Below, piece by piece: positions 32,982-41,420 of a DNA stretch of 50,568 nt. Under the pieces are notes generated by a model, which worked only from the letters and a program-made list of their open reading frames with translations, was not told the origin of the DNA and searched no databases. The stretch is from an uncultured bacterium (GTDB lineage Bacteria; Verrucomicrobiota; Lentisphaeria; Victivallales; UBA1829). A program made the translations under genes and the position numbers. How positions within the stretch are numbered: position 1 is the first letter of the stretch; each line of letters starts with the position of its first letter. The DNA lies in NCBI GenBank assembly GCA_949292215.1, contig CASEYW010000137.1, positions 1 through 50,568 on the forward strand. Reading direction: 5' to 3'.

Positions 32982-34934
32982 ATGGCAAAAAACACATTGA
33001 TCCAGAAAATTCTCGATGCCCACATCGTTTCCGGCGAGAAAAAAGCCGGAGAACCGATTTCCATTCAAATTGATCAGACCCTGACCCAGGATGCAACCGG
33101 AACCATGGCATACCTCGAATTGGAAGCTATGGGAGTGAAAAAAGTTGCGACCGAGCTTTCTGTCTCGTATGTCGATCACAATATGATGCAGAACGGACCG
33201 GAAAACAGAAACGATCATCTGTACCTCCAGAGCGTTGCAGCCTCCAAGGGAGTCCGTTTTTCGCGTCCGGGGAACGGAATCTGCCATCAGGTGCATCTGG
33301 AACGATTTGGGGTTCCCGGCAAAACGCTGCTTGGTTCCGACTCTCATACGCCCACAGGCGGTGGAATCGGAATGATGGCGATCGGCGCAGGCGGACTTGA
33401 TGTCGCACTTGCCATGGCGGGGCAGCCGTTCCGTCTTGCGTTCCCGAAAATCATCGGTGTGGAACTCACGGGCAGACTCTCCAACTGGGTGTCTGCAAAA
33501 GATATCATTCTGAAAATGCTGGAGATTCTCTCCACCAAGGGAAATGTCGGCTGCATGGTGGAATATTTCGGAGAAGGCGTAAAAACTCTGACAGTCCCGC
33601 AGCGCGCAACCATTACGAATATGGGTGCGGAACTCGGCGTTACCTGTTCCGTATTTCCGTCGGATGAAATGACAAAAGAGTTTCTGGACGCTCAGGGCAG
33701 AGGCGCCGACTGGGTCGGACTTTCCGCCGGACCCGACGCCGAATATGACAGGCTCATCAAAATCGACCTGAACACGCTGGAACCTCTTGCTGCATGTCCG
33801 TCGAGTCCCGACAATATCAAGTCCATTGCGGCGCTGAAGGGGACTGAAGTCGGGCAAGTCATCATCGGCTCCTGCACCAACAGCTCCTATCGCGATCTGA
33901 TGATTGTCGCCGGGATGCTGAAAGGACGTAAAATCAGCGAAAACGTCACTCTTTCCATTGCTCCGGGCAGCAAACAGGTTCTGGAAATGCTTGCACGCAA
34001 CGGAGCCCTTGCGGATATCATCTCCGCCGGTGCCAGAATTCTGGAGGCCGGATGCGGTCCCTGTATCGGCCAGGGACAGAGTCCTGCAAACGATACCGTC
34101 ACGCTGCGTACCTTCAACCGGAACTTCCCGGGACGTACGGGAACAAAAGGCGATCAGTCCTATCTGGTCAGTCCGGAAACCGCCTGTGCGGCTGCGCTTG
34201 CCGGCTACATCATCCCGCCTGCGGAACTTGGAATTGCCTATCCCGAAGTGGAAAATCCCTCCCAATTCCTGATCGACGATTCCATGGTCATTCTTCCTCC
34301 GGAAAACGGCGAGGGGGTCGAAATCATCCGTAAGCCGACCATCGGCAAGCCGCCGGTCAATACGCCCCTGCCGGACAGCATCGACGGCGTTGCCGTCATC
34401 AAGACTCCGGACAAGACCAGCACCGACGACATCATGCCCGCCGGAGTTCATCTGAAGCACCGCAGCAATATCCCCGAATACGCAAAAGTCGTGTTCGAAC
34501 GCTTTAACGAACTTGGAAAAGAAACCTTTGCCCAGCGCGCCGCCAAAGTCCGGGATGCCGGAAAACATGGCGTCATCATCGGACGCGACAGCTACGGTCA
34601 GGGTTCCTCCCGTGAACATGCGGCAATCTGTCCCATGTATCTCGGGATCAAGGTTCTGATTGCAATGGCAATTGAGCGCATCCATGCGGCAAACCTGGTC
34701 AACTTCGGAATTGTCCCGCTGACTTTCGCCGACAAATCCGACTATGACAAAATCGCGGAAGGCGACTCCATTCATATTCCTCAGATCCGGGAAGCTCTGA
34801 CCTCCGGTTCTTCAATCACCGCAACGGTCATTCCTGCCGGCGGCGCCGCACCGTTCGAAATCAAGCTGAATTATCACTTGACCGATGAGGATGTCAAAAT
34901 CATCCTTGCCGGCGGCAGATTGAATCTGAAATAA
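32982..34934 (+). CDS. Aconitate hydratase (about 650-residue bacterial type)
   Basis: A 650-residue 4Fe-4S dehydratase interconverting citrate and isocitrate. Conserved blocks are TVSYVDHN-like LSVSYVDHNM, LLGSDSHTPTGGGIG, the cluster cysteines in IGSCTNSSYRDL and EAGCGPCIGQGQ, and the swivel-domain motif GRDSYGQGSSREHAA. The length fits the compact putative aconitase type rather than the 890-residue AcnA; homoaconitase activity cannot be excluded. It starts 30 bases after the upstream terminator and is followed by its own terminator, so it is monocistronic. Confidence 0.9.
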   Translation: MAKNTLIQKILDAHIVSGEKKAGEPISIQIDQTLTQDATGTMAYLELEAMGVKKVATELSVSYVDHNMMQNGPENRNDHLYLQSVAASKGVRFSRPGNGICHQVHLERFGVPGKTLLGSDSHTPTGGGIGMMAIGAGGLDVALAMAGQPFRLAFPKIIGVELTGRLSNWVSAKDIILKMLEILSTKGNVGCMVEYFGEGVKTLTVPQRATITNMGAELGVTCSVFPSDEMTKEFLDAQGRGADWVGLSAGPDAEYDRLIKIDLNTLEPLAACPSSPDNIKSIAALKGTEVGQVIIGSCTNSSYRDLMIVAGMLKGRKISENVTLSIAPGSKQVLEMLARNGALADIISAGARILEAGCGPCIGQGQSPANDTVTLRTFNRNFPGRTGTKGDQSYLVSPETACAAALAGYIIPPAELGIAYPEVENPSQFLIDDSMVILPPENGEGVEIIRKPTIGKPPVNTPLPDSIDGVAVIKTPDKTSTDDIMPAGVHLKHRSNIPEYAKVVFERFNELGKETFAQRAAKVRDAGKHGVIIGRDSYGQGSSREHAAICPMYLGIKVLIAMAIERIHAANLVNFGIVPLTFADKSDYDKIAEGDSIHIPQIREALTSGSSITATVIPAGGAAPFEIKLNYHLTDEDVKIILAGGRLNLK

Positions 34935-34961
34935 TCCGCGCAGAAAAATTTGCCTCCAGTA

Positions 34962-34993
34962 CCCCTGTCTGTCATCCAGACAGGGGCTTTTTT
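34962..34993 (+). terminator. Rho-independent terminator of the aconitase gene
   Basis: CCCCTGTCTG (34962-34971) pairs perfectly with CAGACAGGGG (34977-34986) around a five-base loop and is followed by C and six T. Confidence 0.92.
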
Positions 34994-35148
34994 CTGTTTT
35001 CACATTCTGCTGCTCCCATTTCATCCGGACAAAAGAAAAATCCAAAATTGCATCTTTGTAATCTTGCCGCAATACTCCGGACACTTTCATTCGTTATAGT
35101 AACTTCCGTAATGTAGAAGAAGTGCCTGATCAAAAAAGGAGCATGAAA

Positions 35149-35376
35149 ATGAAAACGATATTCCTGATAGCAGTCCTCATGCTTGGCCTGTCCGCTGCAG
35201 GATTGGCACACAACAACCGACAGGTAGTCATCTATACAAAAAAAGGACCGGCAAAGATCACATTCCTTTCGCCAAAGCAGAATGCAAAATATCCGGATTA
35301 CAAAAATACTGTCCGCTATGGAGGTTCTGAACGCTATACGCCTCCGAAAATCAAAAATACCTTTGTCCGGAAATAG
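35149..35376 (+). CDS. Small secreted protein of unknown function
   Basis: I do not recognise this family. The 75-residue product has a clean signal peptide (MKTIFLIAVLMLGLSAAGLA, cleavage after ALA likely). It leaves a mature peptide of about 55 residues that is basic and tyrosine-rich (TKKGPAKITFLSP, RYGGSERYTPPKIK). The start at 35149 is chosen because AAAGGAG lies seven bases before it; ATG 35143 is too close. A terminator follows, so it is a single-gene unit. It is probably exported to the periplasm or outside. Confidence 0.65.
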   Translation: MKTIFLIAVLMLGLSAAGLAHNNRQVVIYTKKGPAKITFLSPKQNAKYPDYKNTVRYGGSERYTPPKIKNTFVRK

Positions 35377-35395
35377 AAAAAGCTCTCTCTCCTTG

Positions 35396-35437
35396 CGGGC
35401 GGCTGTTCCTGATCTGGAACAACCGCCCGTTCTTTTT
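35396..35437 (+). terminator. Rho-independent terminator after the small secreted protein gene
   Basis: CGGGCGG-CTGTTCC and GGAACA-ACCGCCCG form a long stem around TGATCT and are followed by TTCTTTTTT. Confidence 0.9.
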
Positions 35438-35605
35438 TCGGATCAGGAAGAATGTTCTTGTCGCACTCAAACGGCAAGACGCCGTCAGGGAGCATGAAAT
35501 CTTCTGCATTGACAAATACCCGGGATTCCGCCTTTCAAGCGAACCGCTTGTTCAGCGGGGGCGATGCAGATCAATGACCAGCACCGATCTGCGGGTCCTG
35601 CATCA

Positions 35606-35633
35606 TTGTTTTTCGAATTTATGGATGTATAGT
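35606..35633 (+). promoter_or_regulatory. Putative promoter of the surface-repeat protein gene
   Basis: TTGTTT (35606-35611), 16 bases, TATAGT (35628-35633), about 30 bases before the chosen ATG. The -10 sequence is the same as in several other promoters of this window. Confidence 0.5.
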
Positions 35634-35663
35634 ATACAAAGTATTGAAAAGGAATCTTCGGTC

Positions 35664-36293
35664 ATGAAGCATCTGCTTTTAAGCATTCTCCTTCTTCTTG
35701 CCGCGAATACGCTTTCCGCTCTGGGACAAATCCCCGATTACAGCGAATACACGGTGTTTACAACACAAAAAAACGGATGGATTCCCGTTCAGGCAGGAAT
35801 TGGCTGGGTCCGTCTCGCGCCGATGTCATACATGGTTCTTGGCATGAATACCGATTTTCTGTACAGCTGCCAGAGTTGCAGTTATGGAATTTCTCTTGCG
35901 CCTGTGCTGTTGGTCGGAAAACAGATCGGTCTGGGAATTTCGGGATGGCAACGGATTTGCGGAACCAATACCGGTCTTGTCATCAGTGGAGCGGTCTATT
36001 GTATCAAAAACCGGGGAGTCGTATTTTCTCTCTGGAACCGTCTGAACCGCAATCATGGTGTTGCAATCGGGCTGGTCAACACCCATTCCGCAACAACGTC
36101 CCTGTATTACGGTCCATATCACAGTATGGATCTGACTGCACTGGAGCTGTCGGATCATTCTTCCAACGGGATTCAGATCGGACTCTGGAATTCTGCCGCA
36201 TCCGGCATCCAGATCGGGCTTTTGAATTATAACCGGAACAACGGTCTGTTTCCTTGGTTTCCCCTGATCAACTTCTCATGGAGACGAAAATGA
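35664..36293 (+). CDS. Secreted protein with GIQIGLWN-type surface repeats
   Basis: A 209-residue protein with signal peptide MKHLLLSILLLLAANTLSAL. The mature part has strand-like repeats such as ISLAPVLLVGKQIGLGISGW, NGIQIGLWNSAASGIQIGLL and the C-terminal LFPWFPLINFSW. These resemble bacterial LA_2272-type surface repeats, suggesting a beta-rich outer-membrane or surface protein; I have not verified this by alignment. The frame is open upstream to 35574, but the signal peptide marks the start. Its stop overlaps the kinase ATG (ATGA). Confidence 0.65.
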   Translation: MKHLLLSILLLLAANTLSALGQIPDYSEYTVFTTQKNGWIPVQAGIGWVRLAPMSYMVLGMNTDFLYSCQSCSYGISLAPVLLVGKQIGLGISGWQRICGTNTGLVISGAVYCIKNRGVVFSLWNRLNRNHGVAIGLVNTHSATTSLYYGPYHSMDLTALELSDHSSNGIQIGLWNSAASGIQIGLLNYNRNNGLFPWFPLINFSWRRK

Positions 36294-36865
36294 ATTCCAT
36301 ATCAACGGAAATCCGCACCGGAAAAAACCTCCCGGACACCATCACGCAATCGACGATGGAACGAATTCTCATCATCGGCTGCAGCGGTGCGGGAAAAAGC
36401 ACACTGGCAAAACAGCTGGGAGAAGCCATGAATCTCCCGGTATACCATCTTGACAGGCTCTGGTGGAAACCGGGATGGGTGGAGGAGTCTGTCGAACATT
36501 TTGATGCGGAACTGGCAAAAATCCTGAAACGAAAACAGTGGATCATCGACGGCAATTATAATCGAACTCTTCCCGAACGCCTGAAGTATGCCGATGCAGT
36601 CATCTTTCTCGACTACTCCCCTTTCGTATGCCTTTACCGGGCGCTGAAACGGATTTTTTTCTGGCATGGACGAGTGCGTCCTGATATGAGCGCGGGTTGT
36701 CCGGAACGGCTTGACCCGGAATTTCTCCAGTACATCTGGACCTACAACCGCTGCATGCGTCCCAAAACGGAAGCATCGCTGCAGGGATTTTCCGGACGCA
36801 TCATTCGTCTGAAACGATTATCCGATACGACGGCGTTCTTGAAATCTCCGGAACTGCGAACCTGA
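36290..36865 (+). CDS. P-loop nucleotide kinase-like protein (topology modulation/FlaR-like)
   Basis: The core begins MERILIIGCSGAGKSTLAKQ (Walker A) and continues LPVYHLDRLWWKPGW and IIDGNYNRTLPERL, with VIFLDYSPF as a Walker-B-like strand. This pattern belongs to small adenylate-kinase-like ATPases annotated as topology modulation proteins, whose true substrates are uncertain. From ATG 36290 (GGAGACGAAA upstream, overlapping the previous stop) there are 191 residues with a 22-residue polar N-terminal extension. ATG 36356 would remove it. It ends 17 bases from the convergent thiF. Confidence 0.78.
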   Translation: MNSISTEIRTGKNLPDTITQSTMERILIIGCSGAGKSTLAKQLGEAMNLPVYHLDRLWWKPGWVEESVEHFDAELAKILKRKQWIIDGNYNRTLPERLKYADAVIFLDYSPFVCLYRALKRIFFWHGRVRPDMSAGCPERLDPEFLQYIWTYNRCMRPKTEASLQGFSGRIIRLKRLSDTTAFLKSPELRT

Positions 36866-36882
36866 AGTCTTGCGATCGGGAA

Positions 36883-37479
36883 TCAGAATTCAATTCCCAG
36901 AATCAGAGCGGCAACCGTGTTTGCTTCCAGTGCGGCGGCGAGTCCGACCCGCGGCGACTCCGGCGGCTGATCGCCAACTCCGGCAGAAAGATCACCCGCC
37001 AGATAAAGATTCTTCCCGATCTTCCGGACCCGCATCTCATTGGAGTGTCCCCAGCCGGCAAGCCCGCTTGCTGCAATAACCGGCTTGCCCCACGGAACAG
37101 TTTCCCGGATGAACATCGCTTTGGAGTCCGCATCATCGAACGCTTCCACGAGAACATCGCAGTGACCGAACACAGCACGCAGATTCTTTTCTGTAATACG
37201 GACAGAATGCAGTTCCAGAGAAAGATCCGGATTGATCCTCCGCAGATTCTCCGCAAGGGCTTCGGTTTTCAGACGGCCCACCTGATCCTGAAAAAAGAAC
37301 TGTCGATTCAGATTTCCCGGAGAGACCCGGTCGAAATCGGCGATCACAAAATGCTCCAGTCCGCTTCGCACCAGATGCATCAGAACGTTCGAGCCGAGTC
37401 CTCCGGCACCGGCGACTCCGATGGTCACGCTCCGAAAACGTTCCTGCTCCTCCAGAGTCAGAGAAGGGTTCACCAGCAT
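36883..37479 (-). CDS. thiF: ThiS adenylyltransferase (ThiF, short form)
   Basis: A 198-residue E1-like enzyme that activates the C-terminal glycine of ThiS by adenylation in thiazole synthesis. The nucleotide-binding loop GVAGAGGLGSNV lies near residues 22-33, FDRVSPGNLNRQFFF near residue 50, and the adenylation site follows. Zinc-binding CxxC pairs are absent and the protein is short, as in clostridial ThiF. It directly follows thiS (three-base gap). thiG and thiH are not nearby. Confidence 0.88.
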   Translation of the reverse strand: MLVNPSLTLEEQERFRSVTIGVAGAGGLGSNVLMHLVRSGLEHFVIADFDRVSPGNLNRQFFFQDQVGRLKTEALAENLRRINPDLSLELHSVRITEKNLRAVFGHCDVLVEAFDDADSKAMFIRETVPWGKPVIAASGLAGWGHSNEMRVRKIGKNLYLAGDLSAGVGDQPPESPRVGLAAALEANTVAALILGIEF

Positions 37480-37482
37480 GAT

Positions 37483-37692
37483 TCACCCTCCCCCGACAAG
37501 AGAAAACACATTGAGGCAATCGCCTTCCTTCAGTTCCGGTGACGCGGAAGAAAAAGCATCCTTTGAAAAAATTTCGCCGTTCAGTTCGAGAATCAGATGC
37601 GGATTTGTCAATTTTTTCCCTTCGAGAAATTCCCGGAGAGTCATCTTTTCTGCGATCGCTTCCGGTTTTCCGTTGAATTCGATTGTAATCAT
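37483..37692 (-). CDS. thiS: Sulfur carrier protein ThiS
   Basis: A 69-residue ubiquitin-like protein ending FSLVGGG, the Gly-Gly tail that ThiF adenylates and that carries the thiocarboxylate sulfur. MITIEFNGKPEAIAEKMTL and LKEGDCLNVFSLVGGG are typical for the family. It heads a two-gene unit with thiF. The region between it and the divergent Ogt-like gene holds a weak TTGATT/TATTAC promoter; no TPP-riboswitch core is seen. Confidence 0.9.
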   Translation of the reverse strand: MITIEFNGKPEAIAEKMTLREFLEGKKLTNPHLILELNGEIFSKDAFSSASPELKEGDCLNVFSLVGGG

Positions 37693-37889
37693 CGTTCCGA
37701 TTTCCTGTTTTCCGGTAATAGAGCATAAAAACGGAAAAAATCAAAACCGCTTTCCCTGCCGCTCTTCCCCTCTTCCACTCTCTGTTCCCAAAAAGATGCT
37801 CCACTTCCATTTTTCATTTGATTTTGAACAATGGCGATGTATCGTTCCCCAGGAAGTTTTTGTTCAGGAAATGGAACTACGGAAACTGC

Positions 37890-38318
37890 ATGAAAAACCG
37901 TACCGCATTTACAGAAGAGTTCAGGGAACAAATTTACCGTCTGGTTCGAATGATTCCCCGGGGGAAGGTGGCGACCTATGGCCAGCTTGCTTTTCTGGCG
38001 GGCTATCCGCGTCATGCGCGCATGGCGGGCAGAGCACTGAAAGAGGTTCCGCATGTTCTGCATCTCCCGTGCCATCGGGTGGTCAACGCCTCCGGACGTT
38101 GTGTTCCTGGATGGCTGGAACAAGCGAAGCGCCTCCGCAGCGAAAAGGTTCCCTTCCTTCCCTGCGGCAATGTCGACCTGAACCGTTGTCTCTGGGACAG
38201 CTACGGGGAACGGGAAACAGGAAAGCCGGAACCAGGAGAACAAAATCGGCAACGCCTCTCCACGGGTCCCGGCAAAAAGGGGCACTTCAACTCAATCCGG
38301 AAGGGAAAAAAAGGGTGA
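37890..38318 (+). CDS. O6-alkylguanine-DNA alkyltransferase-like protein (C-terminal domain only)
   Basis: The 142-residue product is a free-standing MGMT/Ogt DNA-binding domain. RMIPRGKVATYGQLAFLAG provides the recognition helix region, and the acceptor cysteine is intact in LPCHRVVNASGR (near residue 60), so it is not an alkyltransferase-like protein with tryptophan there. It lacks the N-terminal domain of full-length Ogt. The last 35 residues form a basic, low-complexity tail (KKGHFNSIRKGKKG). The start at 37890 is chosen to begin just before the domain; the frame is open upstream to 37818. Confidence 0.8.
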   Translation: MKNRTAFTEEFREQIYRLVRMIPRGKVATYGQLAFLAGYPRHARMAGRALKEVPHVLHLPCHRVVNASGRCVPGWLEQAKRLRSEKVPFLPCGNVDLNRCLWDSYGERETGKPEPGEQNRQRLSTGPGKKGHFNSIRKGKKG

Positions 38319-38366
38319 AAGCAGCCTCCGGTTCCTCTTTTTCCCGGAAATCCGAACACAATCCGC

Positions 38367-38395
38367 TTGATAAAGATGCAATATACATGTAATAT
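38367..38395 (+). promoter_or_regulatory. Promoter of the secreted protein/lipoprotein pair
   Basis: TTGATA (38367-38372), 17 bases, TAATAT (38390-38395), with transcription expected about 20 bases before the ATG at 38422. Confidence 0.6.
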
Positions 38396-38421
38396 AATTG
38401 CGGAATGTAAGGAGAACCGTT

Positions 38422-38982
38422 ATGAAATTGTCTGCCATTGCCAGCCTGCTGATTCTATCCTGCGGGATGTTTGCCGCCGATCTGCCGAATTTGAAAAATG
38501 AAACGGACTGGACACTTCGTTTTCCGGTCAAACGCCATCAGAGTTATCAAGTTGTCGAGTATTCCAAGTCCGAAGGAAATGCGGCGGAACTGACGGTGAA
38601 ACCGGAGATCTTTCCATATACGGAACTCCAGCTCAAAACGCCGGTTGTCGTAGCGGAAAAAGCGGAGGAATTCAACGGTACGATCGGAATCCGCCTGAAA
38701 GCCGATAACGTTGCCGGTTTCGTTGCCGTATCCGCCCGTTTTGAAGACGGAGCCGGAGAGATCCGTCAATACAGAAAAGTCGTAAAACTCCGGAGCGGAC
38801 AGTTTGAGACGATTCTAATTCCCGCAGGTGAAAACGTTCGTCCGGACCGCATCTGGGGAAACCGGGGCAGAACAATCACCTATCCGGTCAAATTCATCGG
38901 ACTGAAATTCGACTACAATCCGACTGTTTCCTCACTGAAACTCACAATGGACAATCTGAAATGGGAATCCTCGAAACAATGA
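38422..38982 (+). CDS. Secreted protein of unknown function, carbohydrate-binding-like fold possible
   Basis: A 186-residue protein with signal peptide MKLSAIASLLILSCGMFAA. The mature part alternates hydrophobic strands with charged loops: GTIGIRLKADNVAGFVAVSA, RQYRKVVKLRSGQFETILI and KFIGLKFDYNPTVSSLKLTM. That pattern suggests a beta-sandwich like those binding carbohydrates, but I cannot assign a family. GGAGAACCGTT precedes the ATG. The stop overlaps the next gene's ATG (ATGA), and both products are exported. Confidence 0.65.
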   Translation: MKLSAIASLLILSCGMFAADLPNLKNETDWTLRFPVKRHQSYQVVEYSKSEGNAAELTVKPEIFPYTELQLKTPVVVAEKAEEFNGTIGIRLKADNVAGFVAVSARFEDGAGEIRQYRKVVKLRSGQFETILIPAGENVRPDRIWGNRGRTITYPVKFIGLKFDYNPTVSSLKLTMDNLKWESSKQ

Positions 38983-39461
38983 AACCGATCCACAGAATGA
39001 ACGCAATCAAAGGTATTATTCTTTCCGGAAGCGTACTGTTTCTGACATCCTGCGCATCAGGTGCCAGACCCGTCGTTTTTGATCCTTCGCCGCAAGCCTC
39101 CCTCCCGGAAAATGCTGTAATCTACAAACTCTCCGGGCATGCGGAAAAAAAGATTTTCGGAGAAATGTATCCGGCAGGCAGTTCGAGTCCGGAAGTCATG
39201 GTTTACGGGAAGATTCATATTGCCTCGTGGCTCCGCCCTTCTTCCGAGGGTGGACAGGAACGGATCACGGCTGTCTGGACAACCGGACAGCCTTCAAAAA
39301 TTCTGCTGAAAACCAGCGGAAGCATTTCCGGTTTCTACGATGCAGACGGCAAACAGCTGCGTCAGGAACTTTCCGGAAACTACATCCGAGTTTCAGTGAG
39401 CAACCGTCTGCTTTATCTGATCGGGAGTGTCGATCTGGAAGTGGAAATTCCGGAAACATAA
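38979..39461 (+). CDS. Lipoprotein of unknown function
   Basis: A 160-residue product with a lipoprotein signal (IILSGSVLFLTSCASG, lipobox LTSC). The mature part has predicted beta strands and no family that I recognise. The start at 38979 overlaps the upstream stop by ATGA; a second ATG at 38997 would give a shorter signal. Translational coupling to the upstream secreted protein suggests that the two act together. A strong bidirectional terminator follows. Confidence 0.62.
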   Translation: MKPIHRMNAIKGIILSGSVLFLTSCASGARPVVFDPSPQASLPENAVIYKLSGHAEKKIFGEMYPAGSSSPEVMVYGKIHIASWLRPSSEGGQERITAVWTTGQPSKILLKTSGSISGFYDADGKQLRQELSGNYIRVSVSNRLLYLIGSVDLEVEIPET

Positions 39462-39491
39462 GCGGAAAGAGAACAGCGAAATCAAAAAGGG

Positions 39492-39523
39492 ACCTCCCGC
39501 AGTGGATACGGGAGGTTCTTTTT
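39492..39523. terminator. Bidirectional terminator between convergent genes
   Basis: ACCTCCCG (39492-39499) pairs with CGGGAGGT (39509-39516). The plus strand continues TCTTTTTTT; the minus strand continues CCCTTTTTG. It would end both the lipoprotein transcript and the secretin-pair transcript. Confidence 0.9.
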
Positions 39524-39542
39524 TTATACGAAATTCAAACGG

Positions 39543-41393
39543 TCAGCGCATCAGTCCCCACTGAGTATTCGCATAAGGAACCGAGACTCCGGCATTGGTC
39601 AGCTTGTCCTTTGCCTTGCGTATTGCTTCAGCGGCATCGCCGTCGAGTTTGTCGCCGAGGGTATCAATGACAGAACACTCCAGAACAAGAACCAGCTGTG
39701 AACGTTTTGTCGCCTGAGACTCCGTTGAGAAGAGATATCCCAGAAGGGGAATTTTCTTCAACCACGGGATTCCGCCGTCGCTGGTCACAAGAGAGCGTTT
39801 GGAAAGTCCTCCGACAACGAAAGTCTGTCCGGCATTGTTCATCATGACTTTTGTCCTGAGTCCGGTATCCCGGCTGATCCGGGGCGATCCATCGGAATTC
39901 CAGCCGATCAGACTGTCGTTTCGGATATCGATTTCCATCAGGGTTGTCTTCTCCGCCACAACGGGTGTAAGGGAGAGTCTGAATCCAAAGGAGGAAGGGG
40001 TTGTCTCCACCTGGAAGCCCTTCTGTGCAAGATATCCGTCACCGGTGTTCCAGGGGACATCAACAGTGACCTCATTTCCGGCGGCATCTTTTTCCGTGGT
40101 TGTCACGGAAACATTGGCGACCTTGATTGCGCTTCTGCCATTGTCAAAGAAACCGTCTCTGGATTTGATTGTATAGAACTCGGAGGTCCCGTTTTTGAGT
40201 TTTGTGATCATCCATGGGTAGACGGCTCCGGAAGGGATGTTTCCATTTGCCGTGTCGATTACAACCACGCCTTTGGAATCGGTCGCCGTAACCGAGTATG
40301 TGCTGTCCGGAACATAGAGGAAGCCCTCCACGCCGGAAGACGGCTCCAGCGGCTCTCCATTTTCGAATTGGAAAAGACTCGTTGTCGCGGTAACGGTTCC
40401 AGTTGCAGTTGTATCAATCCGGATTCTGCCCTTCGTAGCGACTTTCGCCTTGCCTTTTGAAACAAGAAAATCCAGATAACGGGTATTCCATTTCGGGTTG
40501 AAGTTCAGGAACCGGGTATTGCCGGCAGCGGAACGCGCAGGACCATCCGACCAGTTGGCGCTCCATCCGTCGCGGAAACGTCCGCCGACGCTGAAAAACT
40601 CCGCACCGCCGTTGTTTTTCCACGCCTGAAAATCCAGACCGATCTTCGTATCATTCTCCGCGTCAATTTCATAGAGAAGATATTTGACATCGACATCATA
40701 TGTCGGAATATCGTAAAGCTGAATCAAACGCTCCAGATGCTTTGCACTGTACCGGGGCACATACATCAGCATGGCGTTGAGGCCGGTGTCATATCCGAGA
40801 CTGTCGCGTCCATACTGGAGTTCAACATTGTCGCCTTCCACATTCGCTCCGACCTGTGACAGCAGATTGCAGAGCGCTTCCGCGGAAAAATATTTCGGGA
40901 AATACAGATAGGTCAGAGAACCGGAAGAAGATGTCATACGCGGTTTATCGAGCATTGCCACGATCGTGTCGATACTCATTCCCGGGCTTGCCTCCTCTGT
41001 AAACCGATATTCTTCCGCGGAAACCAGCAGAATGCCGGTTCCATCGGAATATTTGATACATTCCACCGTGGTCGGCGAAGTTTTAACCCGCCGCGAAGAA
41101 ACCGCATTCCTGACAAACGGACGGATCTCATACGGATCAGCATATTTAAGTACATAGGCTTTCGTCACCACATTCGGGTCGTTGTTGTTGCGGATGAAAT
41201 GCACCTTCTCCACATCCCTGTCAATATTCAGACGGAGCTGAGCCTGAACCGCGGTTTTGTCATAAGGACCGGTTGCGGACTGGCTTTCCGGCTGCTGCCC
41301 TTCGTCCGGATATGGGGCATACTGAGCATAAACGCCGGAAACAAAACCGACTCCGAGGATCGCTGTCATTATCCATTTTCTGCTGTTTTTCAT
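39543..41393 (-). CDS. Secretin-like outer-membrane protein (GspD/PilQ superfamily), paralogue A
   Basis: A 616-residue exported protein with signal peptide MKNSRKWIMTAILGVGFVSG ending near VYA-QY. Repeated ring-forming domains are suggested by YVLKYADPYEIRPFVRNAV, TYLYFPKYFSAEALCNLLSQ and LMYVPRYSAKHLERLIQLYD. The C-terminal secretin core has FRLSLTPVV, VGGLSKRS and IPWLKKIPLLGYLFSTES. It could form an outer-membrane channel for type II secretion or type IV pili. No other secretion gene is adjacent. It is 27 bases downstream of a divergent paralogue on the same strand. Confidence 0.85.
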   Translation of the reverse strand: MKNSRKWIMTAILGVGFVSGVYAQYAPYPDEGQQPESQSATGPYDKTAVQAQLRLNIDRDVEKVHFIRNNNDPNVVTKAYVLKYADPYEIRPFVRNAVSSRRVKTSPTTVECIKYSDGTGILLVSAEEYRFTEEASPGMSIDTIVAMLDKPRMTSSSGSLTYLYFPKYFSAEALCNLLSQVGANVEGDNVELQYGRDSLGYDTGLNAMLMYVPRYSAKHLERLIQLYDIPTYDVDVKYLLYEIDAENDTKIGLDFQAWKNNGGAEFFSVGGRFRDGWSANWSDGPARSAAGNTRFLNFNPKWNTRYLDFLVSKGKAKVATKGRIRIDTTATGTVTATTSLFQFENGEPLEPSSGVEGFLYVPDSTYSVTATDSKGVVVIDTANGNIPSGAVYPWMITKLKNGTSEFYTIKSRDGFFDNGRSAIKVANVSVTTTEKDAAGNEVTVDVPWNTGDGYLAQKGFQVETTPSSFGFRLSLTPVVAEKTTLMEIDIRNDSLIGWNSDGSPRISRDTGLRTKVMMNNAGQTFVVGGLSKRSLVTSDGGIPWLKKIPLLGYLFSTESQATKRSQLVLVLECSVIDTLGDKLDGDAAEAIRKAKDKLTNAGVSVPYANTQWGLMR

Positions 41394-41420
41394 GGCAAAA
41401 CTCCCAATGTTCCTGTTTTA

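Noticed and set aside
32847..34775. 642-residue open frame antisense to aconitase
   Set aside because: The opposite strand encodes a clear aconitase with cluster cysteines and its own terminator. The antisense frame has no recognisable domain and arises from the codon bias of the real gene.
35494..35577. 27-codon frame with a GGGAGC upstream
   Set aside because: It is short, has no recognisable similarity or transcription signal of its own, and lies in the leader of the surface-repeat gene. Chance is likely.
37693..37889. Possible TPP riboswitch upstream of thiS
   Set aside because: The conserved CTGAGA and ACCTGATC-type core sequences of TPP riboswitches are not present in the leader.
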